DNA of 64,000 bases from Bradyrhizobium sp. AUGA SZCCT0283 (GTDB lineage: Bacteria; Pseudomonadota; Alphaproteobacteria; Rhizobiales; Xanthobacteraceae), in NCBI RefSeq assembly GCF_018130385.1, contig NZ_JAFCLU010000008.1, positions 62,001 through 126,000 of the forward strand. The letters are read 5' to 3'. Position 1 is the first letter of the stretch. Every line of letters starts with the position of its first letter. Made by a program: the position numbers and the translations under genes. The notes beneath the pieces were generated by a model, which was given only the letters and a program-made list of their open reading frames with translations, made no database searches and had not been told where the DNA came from. Shown piece by piece: positions 50,080-60,729 of this stretch.

Positions 50080-50084
50080 GAACT

Positions 50085-50202
50085 GTCGTCCCTGCGCACG
50101 CAGGGACCCATACCGCGTGATCCATCGATAGAGCAGTATCCCCGATACCTTCTAACGCAACTGCGTTCGGTGGCTATGGGTCCCTGCGTTCGCAGGGACG
50201 AC
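50085..50202. repeat. Long inverted repeat element (type C), copy 3
   Basis: Arms GTCGTCCCTGCGCACGCAGG... and ...CCTGCGTTCGCAGGGACGAC flank about 60 bases, between the convergent LLM oxidoreductase and pheA genes. Related to the copies at 35624 and 39292. Confidence 0.88.
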
Positions 50203-50210
50203 GAGCCACC

Positions 50211-51071
50211 TTAGTCCTGCGCCCCGCTGAATGTCGCCCGGAACGGGTGGCCGGGATAGACCCCGACGATGCGGAATTCACGCGAGAAGAACTTCAATTC
50301 CTCCAGCGCGAAGGCGAGGCCCTTGTCCTCGGGATGGCCGTCGACGTCGGCATAGAATTGCGTGGCGGAGAATTCGCCGTCGACCATATAGCTTTCCAAT
50401 TTCGTCATGTTGACGCCGTTGGTGGCGAAACCGCCGAGCGCCTTGTAGAGCGCGGCGGGCAAATTGCGCACCCGGAAAACAAAAGTGGTGACCAGCGGTC
50501 CCGACCCCTGCTTGGCCCAGTTCGCCTCGCGCGCCAGCATCACGAAGCGCGTGGTGTTGTGGGTCTCGTCCTCGACGTCCTCGGCCAGGATATCGAGGCC
50601 GTAGATTTGCGCCGCCAGCCGCGAGGCGATCGCGGCAACGCTCTTGTCCTTGCGTTCGGAAACGTCGCGCGCGCTGCCCGCGGTATCGGCCGCGACGATC
50701 GGCTTGATGCCGAGCTTGCGGATGATGCGCCGGCACTGGCCGAGCGCGTGGACGTGGCTCTCCACTGTCTTGATATCGGTCAGCTTGGCTCCGCGGATCG
50801 CCATCAGTTGATGCCGGATCGGCAAGAACCATTCGCCGACGATGAACAGGCCGGACGCCGGCAGCAAATGATGGATATCGGCGACGCGCCCGGCCACCGA
50901 ATTCTCGATCGGGATCATGCCGAGGTCGGCCTCGCCGGAGGAGATCGCGGACAGCGCGTCCTCGAAGGTCGCACACGGCAACGGCTCGGCGTCGGGATAG
51001 GCCTCGACGATGGCGATATGGGAATTGGCGCCAGGCTCGCCCTGGAATGCGATTTTGAGCTTTTTAGTCAT
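50211..51071 (-). CDS. pheA: Prephenate dehydratase
   Basis: Monofunctional enzyme of 286 residues that converts prephenate to phenylpyruvate in phenylalanine synthesis. Residues 5-185 form the dehydratase domain, with FQGEPGANSHIA, MIPIENSVAG and the catalytic THNTTRF at 170-176. A C-terminal ACT domain has ALYKALGGFATNGVNMTKLESY, the usual phenylalanine feedback site. There is no chorismate mutase domain. kdsB lies upstream on the same strand, but a terminator separates them. Confidence 0.95.
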   Translation of the reverse strand: MTKKLKIAFQGEPGANSHIAIVEAYPDAEPLPCATFEDALSAISSGEADLGMIPIENSVAGRVADIHHLLPASGLFIVGEWFLPIRHQLMAIRGAKLTDIKTVESHVHALGQCRRIIRKLGIKPIVAADTAGSARDVSERKDKSVAAIASRLAAQIYGLDILAEDVEDETHNTTRFVMLAREANWAKQGSGPLVTTFVFRVRNLPAALYKALGGFATNGVNMTKLESYMVDGEFSATQFYADVDGHPEDKGLAFALEELKFFSREFRIVGVYPGHPFRATFSGAQD

Positions 51072-51104
51072 GGCGGGCCTTTTAGCAGCCGGTCAGGTAT
51101 TGGC

Positions 51105-51157
51105 TATAGCGTTTTCGAGCGAAGTGGAGGCTGGTTCGCGTGAAGAAAACGCGTCAA
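51105..51157. repeat. Palindromic repeat element (type H) between kdsB and pheA
   Basis: Perfect arms GCGTTTTC at 51109-51116 and GAAAACGC at 51145-51152, with an inner GCGAA/TTCGC pairing. The sequence around it (GAGCGAAGTGGAGGC) resembles a repeat I associate with Bradyrhizobium intergenic regions; that memory is unverified. Confidence 0.7.
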
Positions 51158-51159
51158 AA

Positions 51160-51197
51160 CAAAAGGATAAAGCCTCGTTCAACCAGAACGAGGCTTT
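51160..51197 (-). terminator. Terminator of kdsB, overlapping its last codons
   Basis: On the minus strand AAAGCCTCGTTC/GAACGAGGCTTT forms a 12-bp stem with a 5-base loop at 51197-51169, followed by TTTTGTTTT. The first arm lies inside the end of kdsB, whose stop codon is at 51181-51179. Confidence 0.85.
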
Positions 51198-51925
51198 AGT
51201 ATCTTGCGTGCGGTTTCGAGGTCGGCCGGGGTGTCGACGCCGCGGGGGACGCTGTCGACGATGGTGATGTCGATCCGCATCCCGGCCTCCAGCGCGCGCA
51301 GTTGCTCGAGCTTCTCCTGCTGCTCCAGCGGAGATGGCGGCAGCGCCACGAACCGTTCCAGCGCGGCGCGGCGGTAGGCGTAGAGGCCGATGTGGTGGTA
51401 GCGCGGGCCGTCGCCATAGGGCGCCGTGGCGCGGGTGAAATAGAGCGCTCGCAGCCGGTTCGGGCCGATCGGCGAACCGACCGCCTTCACCACGCTGGGG
51501 GCCAGGTCCTCTTCCTCGGTATGGATTTGCGAGGCCAGCGTCGCAATATCGACGGTGGGGTCGTCGAGCGGCGGAAGCGCGGCACGGATGGTTTCCGGCG
51601 CGATCGTGGGGAAGTCGCCCTGCAGGTTGACCACAATCTCGGCCCGGCCATCGGGATCGATCGTCCGCATGGCCTCATGGATCCGGTCGGAGCCGGAGGG
51701 ATGATCGGCACGGGTCATCACCACCTCGCCGCCGGCGGCCTTCACGGCGGCCGCGATCTCGGGCGTGTCGGTGGCGACGGCCACCCGGCCGATTTTGGCC
51801 TCCTCGGCCCGCCGCAGCACGTGGACGATCATCGGCAGGCCGCCGATGTCGAGCAACGGTTTGCCGGGCAGGCGGGTCGCCGCCATGCGGGCGGGAATCA
51901 GCACTAAAATGCGGGTTTCGGTCAT
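51179..51925 (-). CDS. kdsB: 3-deoxy-manno-octulosonate cytidylyltransferase
   Basis: Activates Kdo as CMP-Kdo for lipopolysaccharide inner-core synthesis. The protein has 248 residues with the nucleotide-binding [52 protein letters not shown] and [25 protein letters not shown]. It is divergent from cycM. Confidence 0.95.
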   Translation of the reverse strand: MTETRILVLIPARMAATRLPGKPLLDIGGLPMIVHVLRRAEEAKIGRVAVATDTPEIAAAVKAAGGEVVMTRADHPSGSDRIHEAMRTIDPDGRAEIVVNLQGDFPTIAPETIRAALPPLDDPTVDIATLASQIHTEEEDLAPSVVKAVGSPIGPNRLRALYFTRATAPYGDGPRYHHIGLYAYRRAALERFVALPPSPLEQQEKLEQLRALEAGMRIDITIVDSVPRGVDTPADLETARKILKPRSG

Positions 51926-52136
51926 CCGGAACGAGGTCAGCCGGCCAGCAAAACAGGCCGCAAATTAATGGGGGACTGGCGGAAAGTCGGGGCGTTTATA
52001 CGGGTTGCCAGAGCCCGGGCAAACCGATATCTCAACCCTGCTGAGGGTGCGGCGCGAAAGGCTGATTCCTGATGCGCATCCGTGGCCGTTTTGCCGGCCT
52101 TCAGTCGATCTTTCCGCCCTGGAGCCTGACCCAACT

Positions 52137-52688
52137 ATGGACTCCTTCGAACTCAACAAGATTATCGGTGCCATCCTCGGCACCTGCATTCTCGTTCTGG
52201 TGACGAGCTTTGCCGCTCATGCGATTTTCGCGCCCGTGAAGCCGGAGAAGCCGGGCTTCGAGATTGCCGTGAAGGAAGACGCCTCGCACGGCGGCGCCAA
52301 GGAAGCCGCAGCTCCCTCCGAGCCGATCGAGAAGCTGCTGCAGACCGCCTCCGTCGAAAAGGGCGCCGGCGCCGCCAAGAAGTGCGCCGCCTGCCACACC
52401 TTCGAAAAGGGCGGCCCCAACCGCGTCGGTCCGAACCTCTACGGCGTCCTCAACGAGCCGAAGGGTGCGGGCCGCGGCGGGTTCAATTTCTCGGCCGCCA
52501 TGAAGGGCAAGGGCGGCAACTGGACCTATGACGACCTCAACAAGTTCATCGCCAATCCCAAGGCCTTTGTTCCGGGCACGGCGATGGGCTTTGCCGGCAT
52601 CCCGAAAGACAGCGAGCGCGCCGACGTGATCGCTTATCTGCGCAGCCTTTCGGACAACCCGGCTCCGCTGCCGACCGCGGCGAAGTAA
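52137..52688 (+). CDS. cycM: Membrane-anchored cytochrome c, CycM type
   Basis: Electron carrier of 183 residues with an uncleaved N-terminal anchor (IIGAILGTCILVLVTSFAAHAIF, 9-31) and a class I cytochrome c domain facing the periplasm. The haem motif CAACH is at 83-87 and the axial methionine is Met150 in GTAMGFAGI. Length and layout match B. japonicum CycM, which links the bc1 complex to the aa3 oxidase. I chose the ATG at 52137; the open frame before it is not coding. A terminator follows. Confidence 0.92.
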   Translation: MDSFELNKIIGAILGTCILVLVTSFAAHAIFAPVKPEKPGFEIAVKEDASHGGAKEAAAPSEPIEKLLQTASVEKGAGAAKKCAACHTFEKGGPNRVGPNLYGVLNEPKGAGRGGFNFSAAMKGKGGNWTYDDLNKFIANPKAFVPGTAMGFAGIPKDSERADVIAYLRSLSDNPAPLPTAAK

Positions 52689-52725
52689 AATTTCGACAGT
52701 CCGGCATGGACTTGGCGATGACACG

Positions 52726-52751
52726 ACGGCCAGGCATTGCCTGGCCGTTTG
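52726..52751 (+). terminator. Rho-independent terminator of cycM
   Basis: Stem ACGGCCAGGC/GCCTGGCCGT with a 3-base loop and a T-rich tail, 38 bases after the stop codon. Confidence 0.82.
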
Positions 52752-52902
52752 TCTATGTTGATCGCGTTGTTGTTATCGGGACGTTTCGCCGCACCGGCGT
52801 GGTTCCCATGTTGATATCATGAGGAAAAAGCAACGTAATCGGTCGAACCCTTGCCTTATATTGGGTGCTGGCTGGCTCCCGTAAGCAACAGGATTTCCGC
52901 AT

Positions 52903-54798
52903 TTGGCAATCACCCGACGACATCTTCTGCAAGGCACTGCCGCAGCCGCCATGGCCCCGGCGCTCGGGCTCGACATTGGCGTTTCCTCGCCTGCGCTGGC
53001 GCAAGCCGCGCCGGACGGACTGAAATGGCGGCACGGCATCTCCACCTTTGGCGACATCAAATACCCCGCCGACTTCAAGCGCTTCGACTATGTCAATCCG
53101 GCTGCGCCCAAGGGCGGCGTCGCCCGCCTGTTCGAGCTTGGCACATATGACAGCTTCAACATCGTGGTCGCCGGGTTGAAGGGATCGGCCCCCTCCGGTG
53201 TGGGGCGAATCTATCAATCGCTGATGGACCCGGCCCTCGATGAGCCGGACAGCTATTACGGCACGCTGGCCGAACTCGTCGCCTACCCCGATGATTTCTC
53301 CTATGTGATCTATCGCCTGCGTCCGATGGCGCGGTGGCATGACGGCAAGCCGGTGACCCCGGAAGACGTGGTTTTTTCGTTTGAAACGTCCAAGAGTAGC
53401 AGCCCGAGAGCCCGCTTCTATTACCAGCATATCGTCAAGGCCGAGAAGATCGGTGACCACGACGTCAAATTCTTCTTCGACAGCCCCGGCAATCGTGAAC
53501 TTCCCCTGATCACCGGGCAACTCAACGTCTTGCCGAAGCACTGGTGGGAAGGCGCCGACGCGCAGGGCCGCAAGCGCGACGTGACGGCAACCACGCTGGA
53601 GCCGCCGCTGGGGTCGGGCCCCTATCGCATCAAGGAATTTGTCGCCGGCCGGACGCTGGTGCTCGAACGGGTGAAGGATTACTGGGGCAAGGATCTGCCC
53701 AATAGCATCGGCCAGGACAATTTCGACGAACTCCGCTACGAATTCTTCCGCGATGACGTCGTCGGGCGCCAGGCCTTCAAGGCCGACCAGTTCGACTGGT
53801 ATGCCGAGCGCAGCGCCAAGGAATGGTCGGTGGCCTATGATTTCCCCGCGGTGCATGACGGGCGGGTGATCAAGGAAAAGTTTCCGGTCCTGAGTTCGGG
53901 GCGGATGCAGGGCTGGGCCTTCAACCTGCGCCGGCCGCTGTTCAAGGACGTCCGGCTGCGCCGCGCCTTCAACTACGCGTTCGACTTCGAGGAGATGAAC
54001 CGGACCCTGTCGACCGGCGAGTACCATCGCGACAGCAGCTATTTCGACGGCATCCCCGACTTCATGGCCACCGGACTTCCCGAGGGCCTCGAACTGCAAC
54101 TGCTGGAGCCGCTGCGCGACAAGGTGCCTCCGGAGGTTTTCACGACGCCCTACAAGGATCCCGTCAACGGCACCCCTGAAGCCGTCCGCAACAATCTGCG
54201 CGAAGCGACGCGGCTTTTGAAGGAGGCCGGATTCGAAGTCCGCGACCGCAAGCTGGTCGATCCCTCAGGCCAGCCTGTCAGCGTCGAGATTCTATGTTCC
54301 GACGAGGGCAACGAGCGGATCTCCCTGTTCTACAAGCCCTCCCTGGAGCGGCTCGGCGTCACGGTGAACATACGCCGGGTTGATGACGTGCAGTTTCAAA
54401 ACCGCACGCGTGACTATGATTTCGACATGACGACCGTTGTCTGGCCGCAGTCGCTGTCGCCCGGCAACGAACAGCGCGAATGGTTCGGCTCGCAAGCGGC
54501 GGACAAGCCCGGTTCCCGCAATATGGGCGGGATCAAGAACCCCGCGGTGGATGCGCTGATCGAGCGCATCATCTTCGCCAAGAACCGCGCCGAGCAGATC
54601 GCAGCCTGCAAGGCGATGGACCGCGTGCTGCTCTGGAACTTCTATTGCGTCACGCAATTCAACTACGGCTTCAATCGCTATGCGCGCTGGGACCGCTTCA
54701 GCCACCCCGACCCCTTGCCCAAATACGGCGTGTCGGGATTCCCGACGGTGTGGTGGTATGATGCCGACAAGGCAGCCAAGATCGGCAAGCGCAGTTGA
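52903..54798 (+). CDS. yejA: Oligopeptide-type ABC transporter solute-binding protein (YejA-like), copy 1
   Basis: Family 5 extracellular binding protein of 631 residues with a twin-arginine leader AITRRHLLQGTAAAAMAPALG. The mature start GISTFGDIKYPADFKRFDYVNPAAPKGG is typical of YejA, which binds peptides and microcin C-like compounds. It starts with TTG, preceded by AGGA 9 bases upstream. A second YejA-like gene follows after 11 bases, then permeases and an ATPase. In rhizobia YejABEF has been linked to tolerance of antimicrobial peptides; that role is not tested here. Confidence 0.9.
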   Translation: MAITRRHLLQGTAAAAMAPALGLDIGVSSPALAQAAPDGLKWRHGISTFGDIKYPADFKRFDYVNPAAPKGGVARLFELGTYDSFNIVVAGLKGSAPSGVGRIYQSLMDPALDEPDSYYGTLAELVAYPDDFSYVIYRLRPMARWHDGKPVTPEDVVFSFETSKSSSPRARFYYQHIVKAEKIGDHDVKFFFDSPGNRELPLITGQLNVLPKHWWEGADAQGRKRDVTATTLEPPLGSGPYRIKEFVAGRTLVLERVKDYWGKDLPNSIGQDNFDELRYEFFRDDVVGRQAFKADQFDWYAERSAKEWSVAYDFPAVHDGRVIKEKFPVLSSGRMQGWAFNLRRPLFKDVRLRRAFNYAFDFEEMNRTLSTGEYHRDSSYFDGIPDFMATGLPEGLELQLLEPLRDKVPPEVFTTPYKDPVNGTPEAVRNNLREATRLLKEAGFEVRDRKLVDPSGQPVSVEILCSDEGNERISLFYKPSLERLGVTVNIRRVDDVQFQNRTRDYDFDMTTVVWPQSLSPGNEQREWFGSQAADKPGSRNMGGIKNPAVDALIERIIFAKNRAEQIAACKAMDRVLLWNFYCVTQFNYGFNRYARWDRFSHPDPLPKYGVSGFPTVWWYDADKAAKIGKRS

Positions 54799-54809
54799 AG
54801 GGATCGCGC

Positions 54810-56678
54810 ATGGCGCTACTCAACCGTCGACACGCGCTCGGTCTCGGCATCGGTGCGCTGAGCGCCGGCATGTTTCGCCCCGCCGCCGCCGACAATGGCG
54901 GCACCGAGATGCATGGCATGTCGGTGTTCGGCGACCTGAAATACCCGGCCGACTTCAAGCATTTCGACTACGTCAATCCGGACGCGCCGAAGGGCGGCTT
55001 GTTTTCGACGATCCCGTCGGTTCGCGCGTATAATCAGTCTTTCCAGACGTTCAATTCGTTCAACGCCTTCATCCTCAAGGGCGAAGGCGCCAAGGGCATG
55101 GAGCTGACCTTTGACTCGCTGATGGCGCGCGCAAACGACGAGCCCGACGCGATGTATGGCCTTGCGGCGAAGTCGGTATGGATTTCGCCCGACAAGCTCA
55201 CCTACCGCTTCACGATGCGCCCCGAGGCCCGCTTCCACGACGGCTCGAAGTTGACGGCGCACGACGTCGCATTCTCGCTTAATACGCTGAAGGAAAAAGG
55301 CCATCCGCTGATCGTGGTGCAGTTGCGCGACTTCGTGAAGGCCGAGGCGCTCGATGATGCGACGGTGGCCGTGATGTTTGCGCCGAACCGCGCGCGCGAC
55401 GTCCCGCTCTATGTCGCGAGCCTGCCGATCTTCTCCAAGGCCTATTACGCGACCCGTCCGTTCGAGGAATCGACCACCGAAATCCCGCTCGGCTCCGGCC
55501 CGTACAAGGTGGGCCGATACGAGATCAACCGCTACGTCGAATTCGACCGGGTCAAGGATTATTGGGCGGCCGATCTTCCCGTCAACCGCGGCAGCTACAA
55601 TTTCGGCACCGTGCGCTACGAGTTCTATCGCGACCGCGACGTGGCGTTCGAAGGCTTCACCGGCAAGAACTATCTCTATCGCGAGGAATTCACCGCGCGG
55701 ATCTGGGCCACCCGTTACGATTTTCCCGCGATCAAGGATGGGCGCGTCAAGCGCGAGACCCTGCCGGATGAATTGCCGTCAGGCGGACAGGGCTGGTTCT
55801 TCAATACCCGTCGCGACAAGTTCAAGGATCCCAGGGTACGCGAAGCGGTCATCAATGCGTTCGATTTCGAATGGACCAACAAGACCGTGATGTATGGCGC
55901 CTATGCGCGCACCGCTTCGCCGTTCCAGAATTCGGACATGGTGGCGACCGGGTTGCCGTCGACCGAAGAGCTGAAGCTGCTCGAGCCGTTCCGCGGGCAA
56001 GTGCCGGACGAGGTGTTCGGCGAGCCGTTCGTTCCGCCGGTGTCGGATGGATCGGGCCAGGACCGGGCATTGCTGCGCAAGGCACAGCAATTGCTGCAGG
56101 ACGCAAAGCTTCCCGTCAAGGACGGCAAGCGGCTCATGCCGAACGGCGAGATCTTTGCGATCGAATTCCTGCTCGATGAGCCATCGTTCCAGCCGCATCA
56201 CGCGACCTTCATCAAGAATCTCGGTCAGCTCGGCATCGACGCCAGCATCCGGTTGATTGACGCTGTGCAATACCGCGCGCGGGTGGAGTCCTTCGATTTC
56301 GACATGACGACGATGCGCCTGAGCATGTCGCCGACACCGGGCGACAGCTTGCGGCCGTACTTTACGTCGCACGCGGCCGCCACCAAGGGATCGTACAATC
56401 TGGCGGGAGTGGCCAGTCCTGCGATCGACGCGCTGGTCGACAAGGCCATCGGCGCTGAGACGCGCACCGATTTGACGATCGCATGCCGCGCGCTTGATCG
56501 CGTTTTCCGCGCCGGCCGCTACTGGGTGCCGCAATGGTTTCGCTCGACGCATCCGATCGCCTATTGGGACCTGTTCGCGCATCCGCCCAAGCCAGCACGC
56601 TACGCGCAAGGTACCGGCGCGCCTGACAATTGGTGGTATGACGCCGCCAAGGCCGCGAAGCTCGAGCAGGCGAAGTAA
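54810..56678 (+). CDS. yejA: Oligopeptide-type ABC transporter solute-binding protein (YejA-like), copy 2
   Basis: Second family 5 binding protein, 622 residues, with a leader containing LNRRHALGLGIGALSAG. Its mature start MSVFGDLKYPADFKHFDYVNPDAPKGG parallels copy 1, but the rest is clearly diverged. I chose the ATG at 54810, with AAGGGA 6 bases upstream; a TTG at 54795 overlaps the stop of copy 1. Two tandem binding proteins before one permease set suggest broadened peptide range. Confidence 0.9.
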   Translation: MALLNRRHALGLGIGALSAGMFRPAAADNGGTEMHGMSVFGDLKYPADFKHFDYVNPDAPKGGLFSTIPSVRAYNQSFQTFNSFNAFILKGEGAKGMELTFDSLMARANDEPDAMYGLAAKSVWISPDKLTYRFTMRPEARFHDGSKLTAHDVAFSLNTLKEKGHPLIVVQLRDFVKAEALDDATVAVMFAPNRARDVPLYVASLPIFSKAYYATRPFEESTTEIPLGSGPYKVGRYEINRYVEFDRVKDYWAADLPVNRGSYNFGTVRYEFYRDRDVAFEGFTGKNYLYREEFTARIWATRYDFPAIKDGRVKRETLPDELPSGGQGWFFNTRRDKFKDPRVREAVINAFDFEWTNKTVMYGAYARTASPFQNSDMVATGLPSTEELKLLEPFRGQVPDEVFGEPFVPPVSDGSGQDRALLRKAQQLLQDAKLPVKDGKRLMPNGEIFAIEFLLDEPSFQPHHATFIKNLGQLGIDASIRLIDAVQYRARVESFDFDMTTMRLSMSPTPGDSLRPYFTSHAAATKGSYNLAGVASPAIDALVDKAIGAETRTDLTIACRALDRVFRAGRYWVPQWFRSTHPIAYWDLFAHPPKPARYAQGTGAPDNWWYDAAKAAKLEQAK

Positions 56679-56681
56679 TTC

Positions 56682-57788
56682 ATGACCGGCTATATCGCCC
56701 GCCGAATTCTGCTGATGTTCCCGACGCTGCTCGGGATCCTGTTCGTCTCCTTCGTGGTCGTGCAGTTCGCGCCGGGCGGACCGGTCGAACGCGTGCTGGC
56801 GCAGCTCTCCGGCGCCGACACCGGCGGCACGTCGAGAATTTCGGGCGGCGGCGGCGATTTCGGTCCGCGCGGCCAGGTCGGCGCGTCCGCCGATGCCGTC
56901 AGCTCGAAATACCGCGGCGCGCAGGGGCTGGATCCCGATTTCATCAAGAAGCTGGAAGCGCAGTTCGGTTTCGACAAGCCGGCGCCGGAGCGCTTCGCGC
57001 TGATGGTGTGGAATTTCTCGCGCTTCGATTTCGGCAAGAGCTATTTCCGCGACGTCAGCGTGATCCAGCTGATCAAGGAGAAGCTGCCGGTGTCGATGTC
57101 GCTCGGCCTCTGGATGATGCTTCTGACCTACCTGATCTCGATCCCGCTCGGCATCCGCAAGGCCGTACAGGACGGATCGAAATTCGACACCTGGACCTCG
57201 GCGGTGATCATTGTCGGTTTTGCGATCCCGGGATTCCTGTTCGCGATCCTGTTGATCATCCTGTTCGCCGGCGGCTCATTCCTCAACATCTTCCCGCTGC
57301 GCGGGCTCACTTCCGACGGCTGGGCGCAGTTCCCCTGGTACTGGAAGATCATCGACTATTTCTGGCACATCACGCTGCCGCTGGTATCGATGGCGCTCGG
57401 CGCCTTCGCCACCATGACGCTGCTGACCAAGAACTCGTTCCTCGACGAGATCCGCAAGCAGTATGTGATGACCGCGCGCGCCAAGGGCTGCAGCGAACGC
57501 CAGGTGCTGTACAACCACATTTTCCGCAACGCGATGCTGATCGTGATCGCGGGCTTTCCGAGCGCGTTCATCCACGCCTTCTTCTCCGGCTCGCTGTTGA
57601 TCGAGACCATCTTCTCGCTCGATGGCCTCGGCCTGCTCGGATTCGAGAGCATCTTGAACCGCGATTACCCGGTCGTGTTCGGCACCCTGTTCATCTTTTC
57701 GCTGATCGGTCTCGTGGTCAACCTGATCTCCGACCTGGCTTACATGTGGATCGATCCGCGGATCGATTTCGAGGCGCGTGAGGTCTGA
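56682..57788 (+). CDS. yejB: Oligopeptide-type ABC transporter permease YejB
   Basis: Membrane permease of 368 residues in the DppB/YejB group, with IARRILLMFPTLLGILFVSFVVVQFAPGGPVERVL at the N-terminus and the binding-protein-dependent motif VMTARAKGCSERQVLYNHIFRNA. A long periplasmic loop (about 40-90) is typical of YejB. It starts 3 bases after the second binding protein and overlaps yejE by 1 base. Confidence 0.94.
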   Translation: MTGYIARRILLMFPTLLGILFVSFVVVQFAPGGPVERVLAQLSGADTGGTSRISGGGGDFGPRGQVGASADAVSSKYRGAQGLDPDFIKKLEAQFGFDKPAPERFALMVWNFSRFDFGKSYFRDVSVIQLIKEKLPVSMSLGLWMMLLTYLISIPLGIRKAVQDGSKFDTWTSAVIIVGFAIPGFLFAILLIILFAGGSFLNIFPLRGLTSDGWAQFPWYWKIIDYFWHITLPLVSMALGAFATMTLLTKNSFLDEIRKQYVMTARAKGCSERQVLYNHIFRNAMLIVIAGFPSAFIHAFFSGSLLIETIFSLDGLGLLGFESILNRDYPVVFGTLFIFSLIGLVVNLISDLAYMWIDPRIDFEAREV

Positions 57789-58966
57789 TGACGATCACCG
57801 CCCCCCAGCCGGTCGAGAGTTCGACACAATCGCCGCTCGGCGCGGCGGTCCCGATCACGCGTCATCCGTTCCAGCCGTCGCCGCTCAATCGGCGCCGCTG
57901 GCAGAACTTCAAGGCCAACCGAAGGGGCTATTGGTCGTTCTGGATCTTCCTCGTGCTTTTCACGGTCTCGCTGTTTGCCAATTTCATCGCCAACGACCAG
58001 CCGCTCGTCGTCAAATATGACGGCCGTCTTTATTGGCCGGTCCTCTTCAACTACGCCGAGACCACCTTCGGCGGCGATTTCGAAACCACCGCCGACTATC
58101 GTGATCCCTATCTGCAGAAGCAGATTGCGGAGAAGGGCGGCACCATCATCTGGCCGCCGATCCGCTACTCCTACAAGACCCAAAATCTCGATCCGCCGAC
58201 GCCTGCGCCGTCGAAGCCGACCTGGATGCTGACGGAAGAGCAGTGCAAGGCGGTGGTGCAGAAGAAGGGGCTCAAGAGCTGCCGCGACCTCGAATACAAC
58301 TGGCTCGGCACCGACGACCAGAGCCGCGACGTGGTCGCGCGCCTGATCTACGGTTTCCGGATTTCGGTGCTGTTCGGGCTGACGCTCACCATCCTCTCCT
58401 CGATGATCGGCATCGCCGCCGGTGGCGTGCAGGGCTATTTCGGCGGCTGGATCGACCTCGGCTTCCAGCGGTTTATTGAGATATGGACCGCTATACCCTC
58501 GCTCTATCTGCTGCTGATCATATCGGCGGTGCTGCCGCCGGGCTTCTTCATCCTGCTCGGCATTCTCTTGCTGTTCTCCTGGGTGTCGCTGGTCGGGCTG
58601 GTGCGCGCCGAATTCCTGCGCGGGCGAAATTTCGAATATATCCAGGCGGCGCGGGCGCTCGGCGTCTCCAACGCCGTCATCATGTTCCGCCATCTGTTGC
58701 CGAACGCGATGGTGGCGACCATGACGTTTCTGCCCTTCATCGTGTCGTCTTCGGTGATGACGCTGACGGCGCTGGATTTCCTCGGCTTCGGCCTGCCGCC
58801 CGGCTCGCCGTCGCTCGGCGAATTGCTGTCGCAAGGCAAGGCCAACGTGCAGGCGCCGTGGCTCGGCTTCACCGGCTTCTTCTCGGTCGCGATCATGCTG
58901 TCGCTGCTGATCTTCATCGGCGAAGCCGCGCGCGACGCTTTCGATCCGCGCAAGACGTTCCGGTAG
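57788..58966 (+). CDS. yejE: Oligopeptide-type ABC transporter permease YejE
   Basis: Membrane permease of 392 residues. SPLNRRRWQNFKANRRGYWSFWIFLVLF at the N-terminus and a large periplasmic domain before the core (GTDDQSRDVVARLIYGFRISVLFGL) are characteristic of YejE. The EAA-type loop is FIQAARALGVSNAVIMFRHLLPNA-like. It overlaps yejB by 1 base and ends 10 bases before yejF. Confidence 0.94.
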   Translation: MTITAPQPVESSTQSPLGAAVPITRHPFQPSPLNRRRWQNFKANRRGYWSFWIFLVLFTVSLFANFIANDQPLVVKYDGRLYWPVLFNYAETTFGGDFETTADYRDPYLQKQIAEKGGTIIWPPIRYSYKTQNLDPPTPAPSKPTWMLTEEQCKAVVQKKGLKSCRDLEYNWLGTDDQSRDVVARLIYGFRISVLFGLTLTILSSMIGIAAGGVQGYFGGWIDLGFQRFIEIWTAIPSLYLLLIISAVLPPGFFILLGILLLFSWVSLVGLVRAEFLRGRNFEYIQAARALGVSNAVIMFRHLLPNAMVATMTFLPFIVSSSVMTLTALDFLGFGLPPGSPSLGELLSQGKANVQAPWLGFTGFFSVAIMLSLLIFIGEAARDAFDPRKTFR

Positions 58967-58976
58967 GGGGCCGCGC

Positions 58977-60599
<1,623 letters not shown>

Positions 60600-60621
60600 C
60601 GCGTTCTTGCTGGCATCTCGG

Positions 60622-60715
60622 CCTCATGGTTCGAGACGGCGCTTCGCGCCTCCTCAGCATGAGGGACCGGTGATCCTCATCCAGAGGAGCGCGTCTTCGC
60701 GCGTCTCGAAGGATG
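60622..60715. repeat. Inverted repeat element (type G)
   Basis: CCTCATGGTTCGAGACGGCG at one end and CGCGTCTCGAAGGATG at the other, with GGAGGCGCGAAGCGCC-type inner pairing. It lies between the convergent yejF and NlpC/P60 genes and could limit read-through. Confidence 0.7.
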
Positions 60716-60729
60716 TGGCCCCCGCGGTC

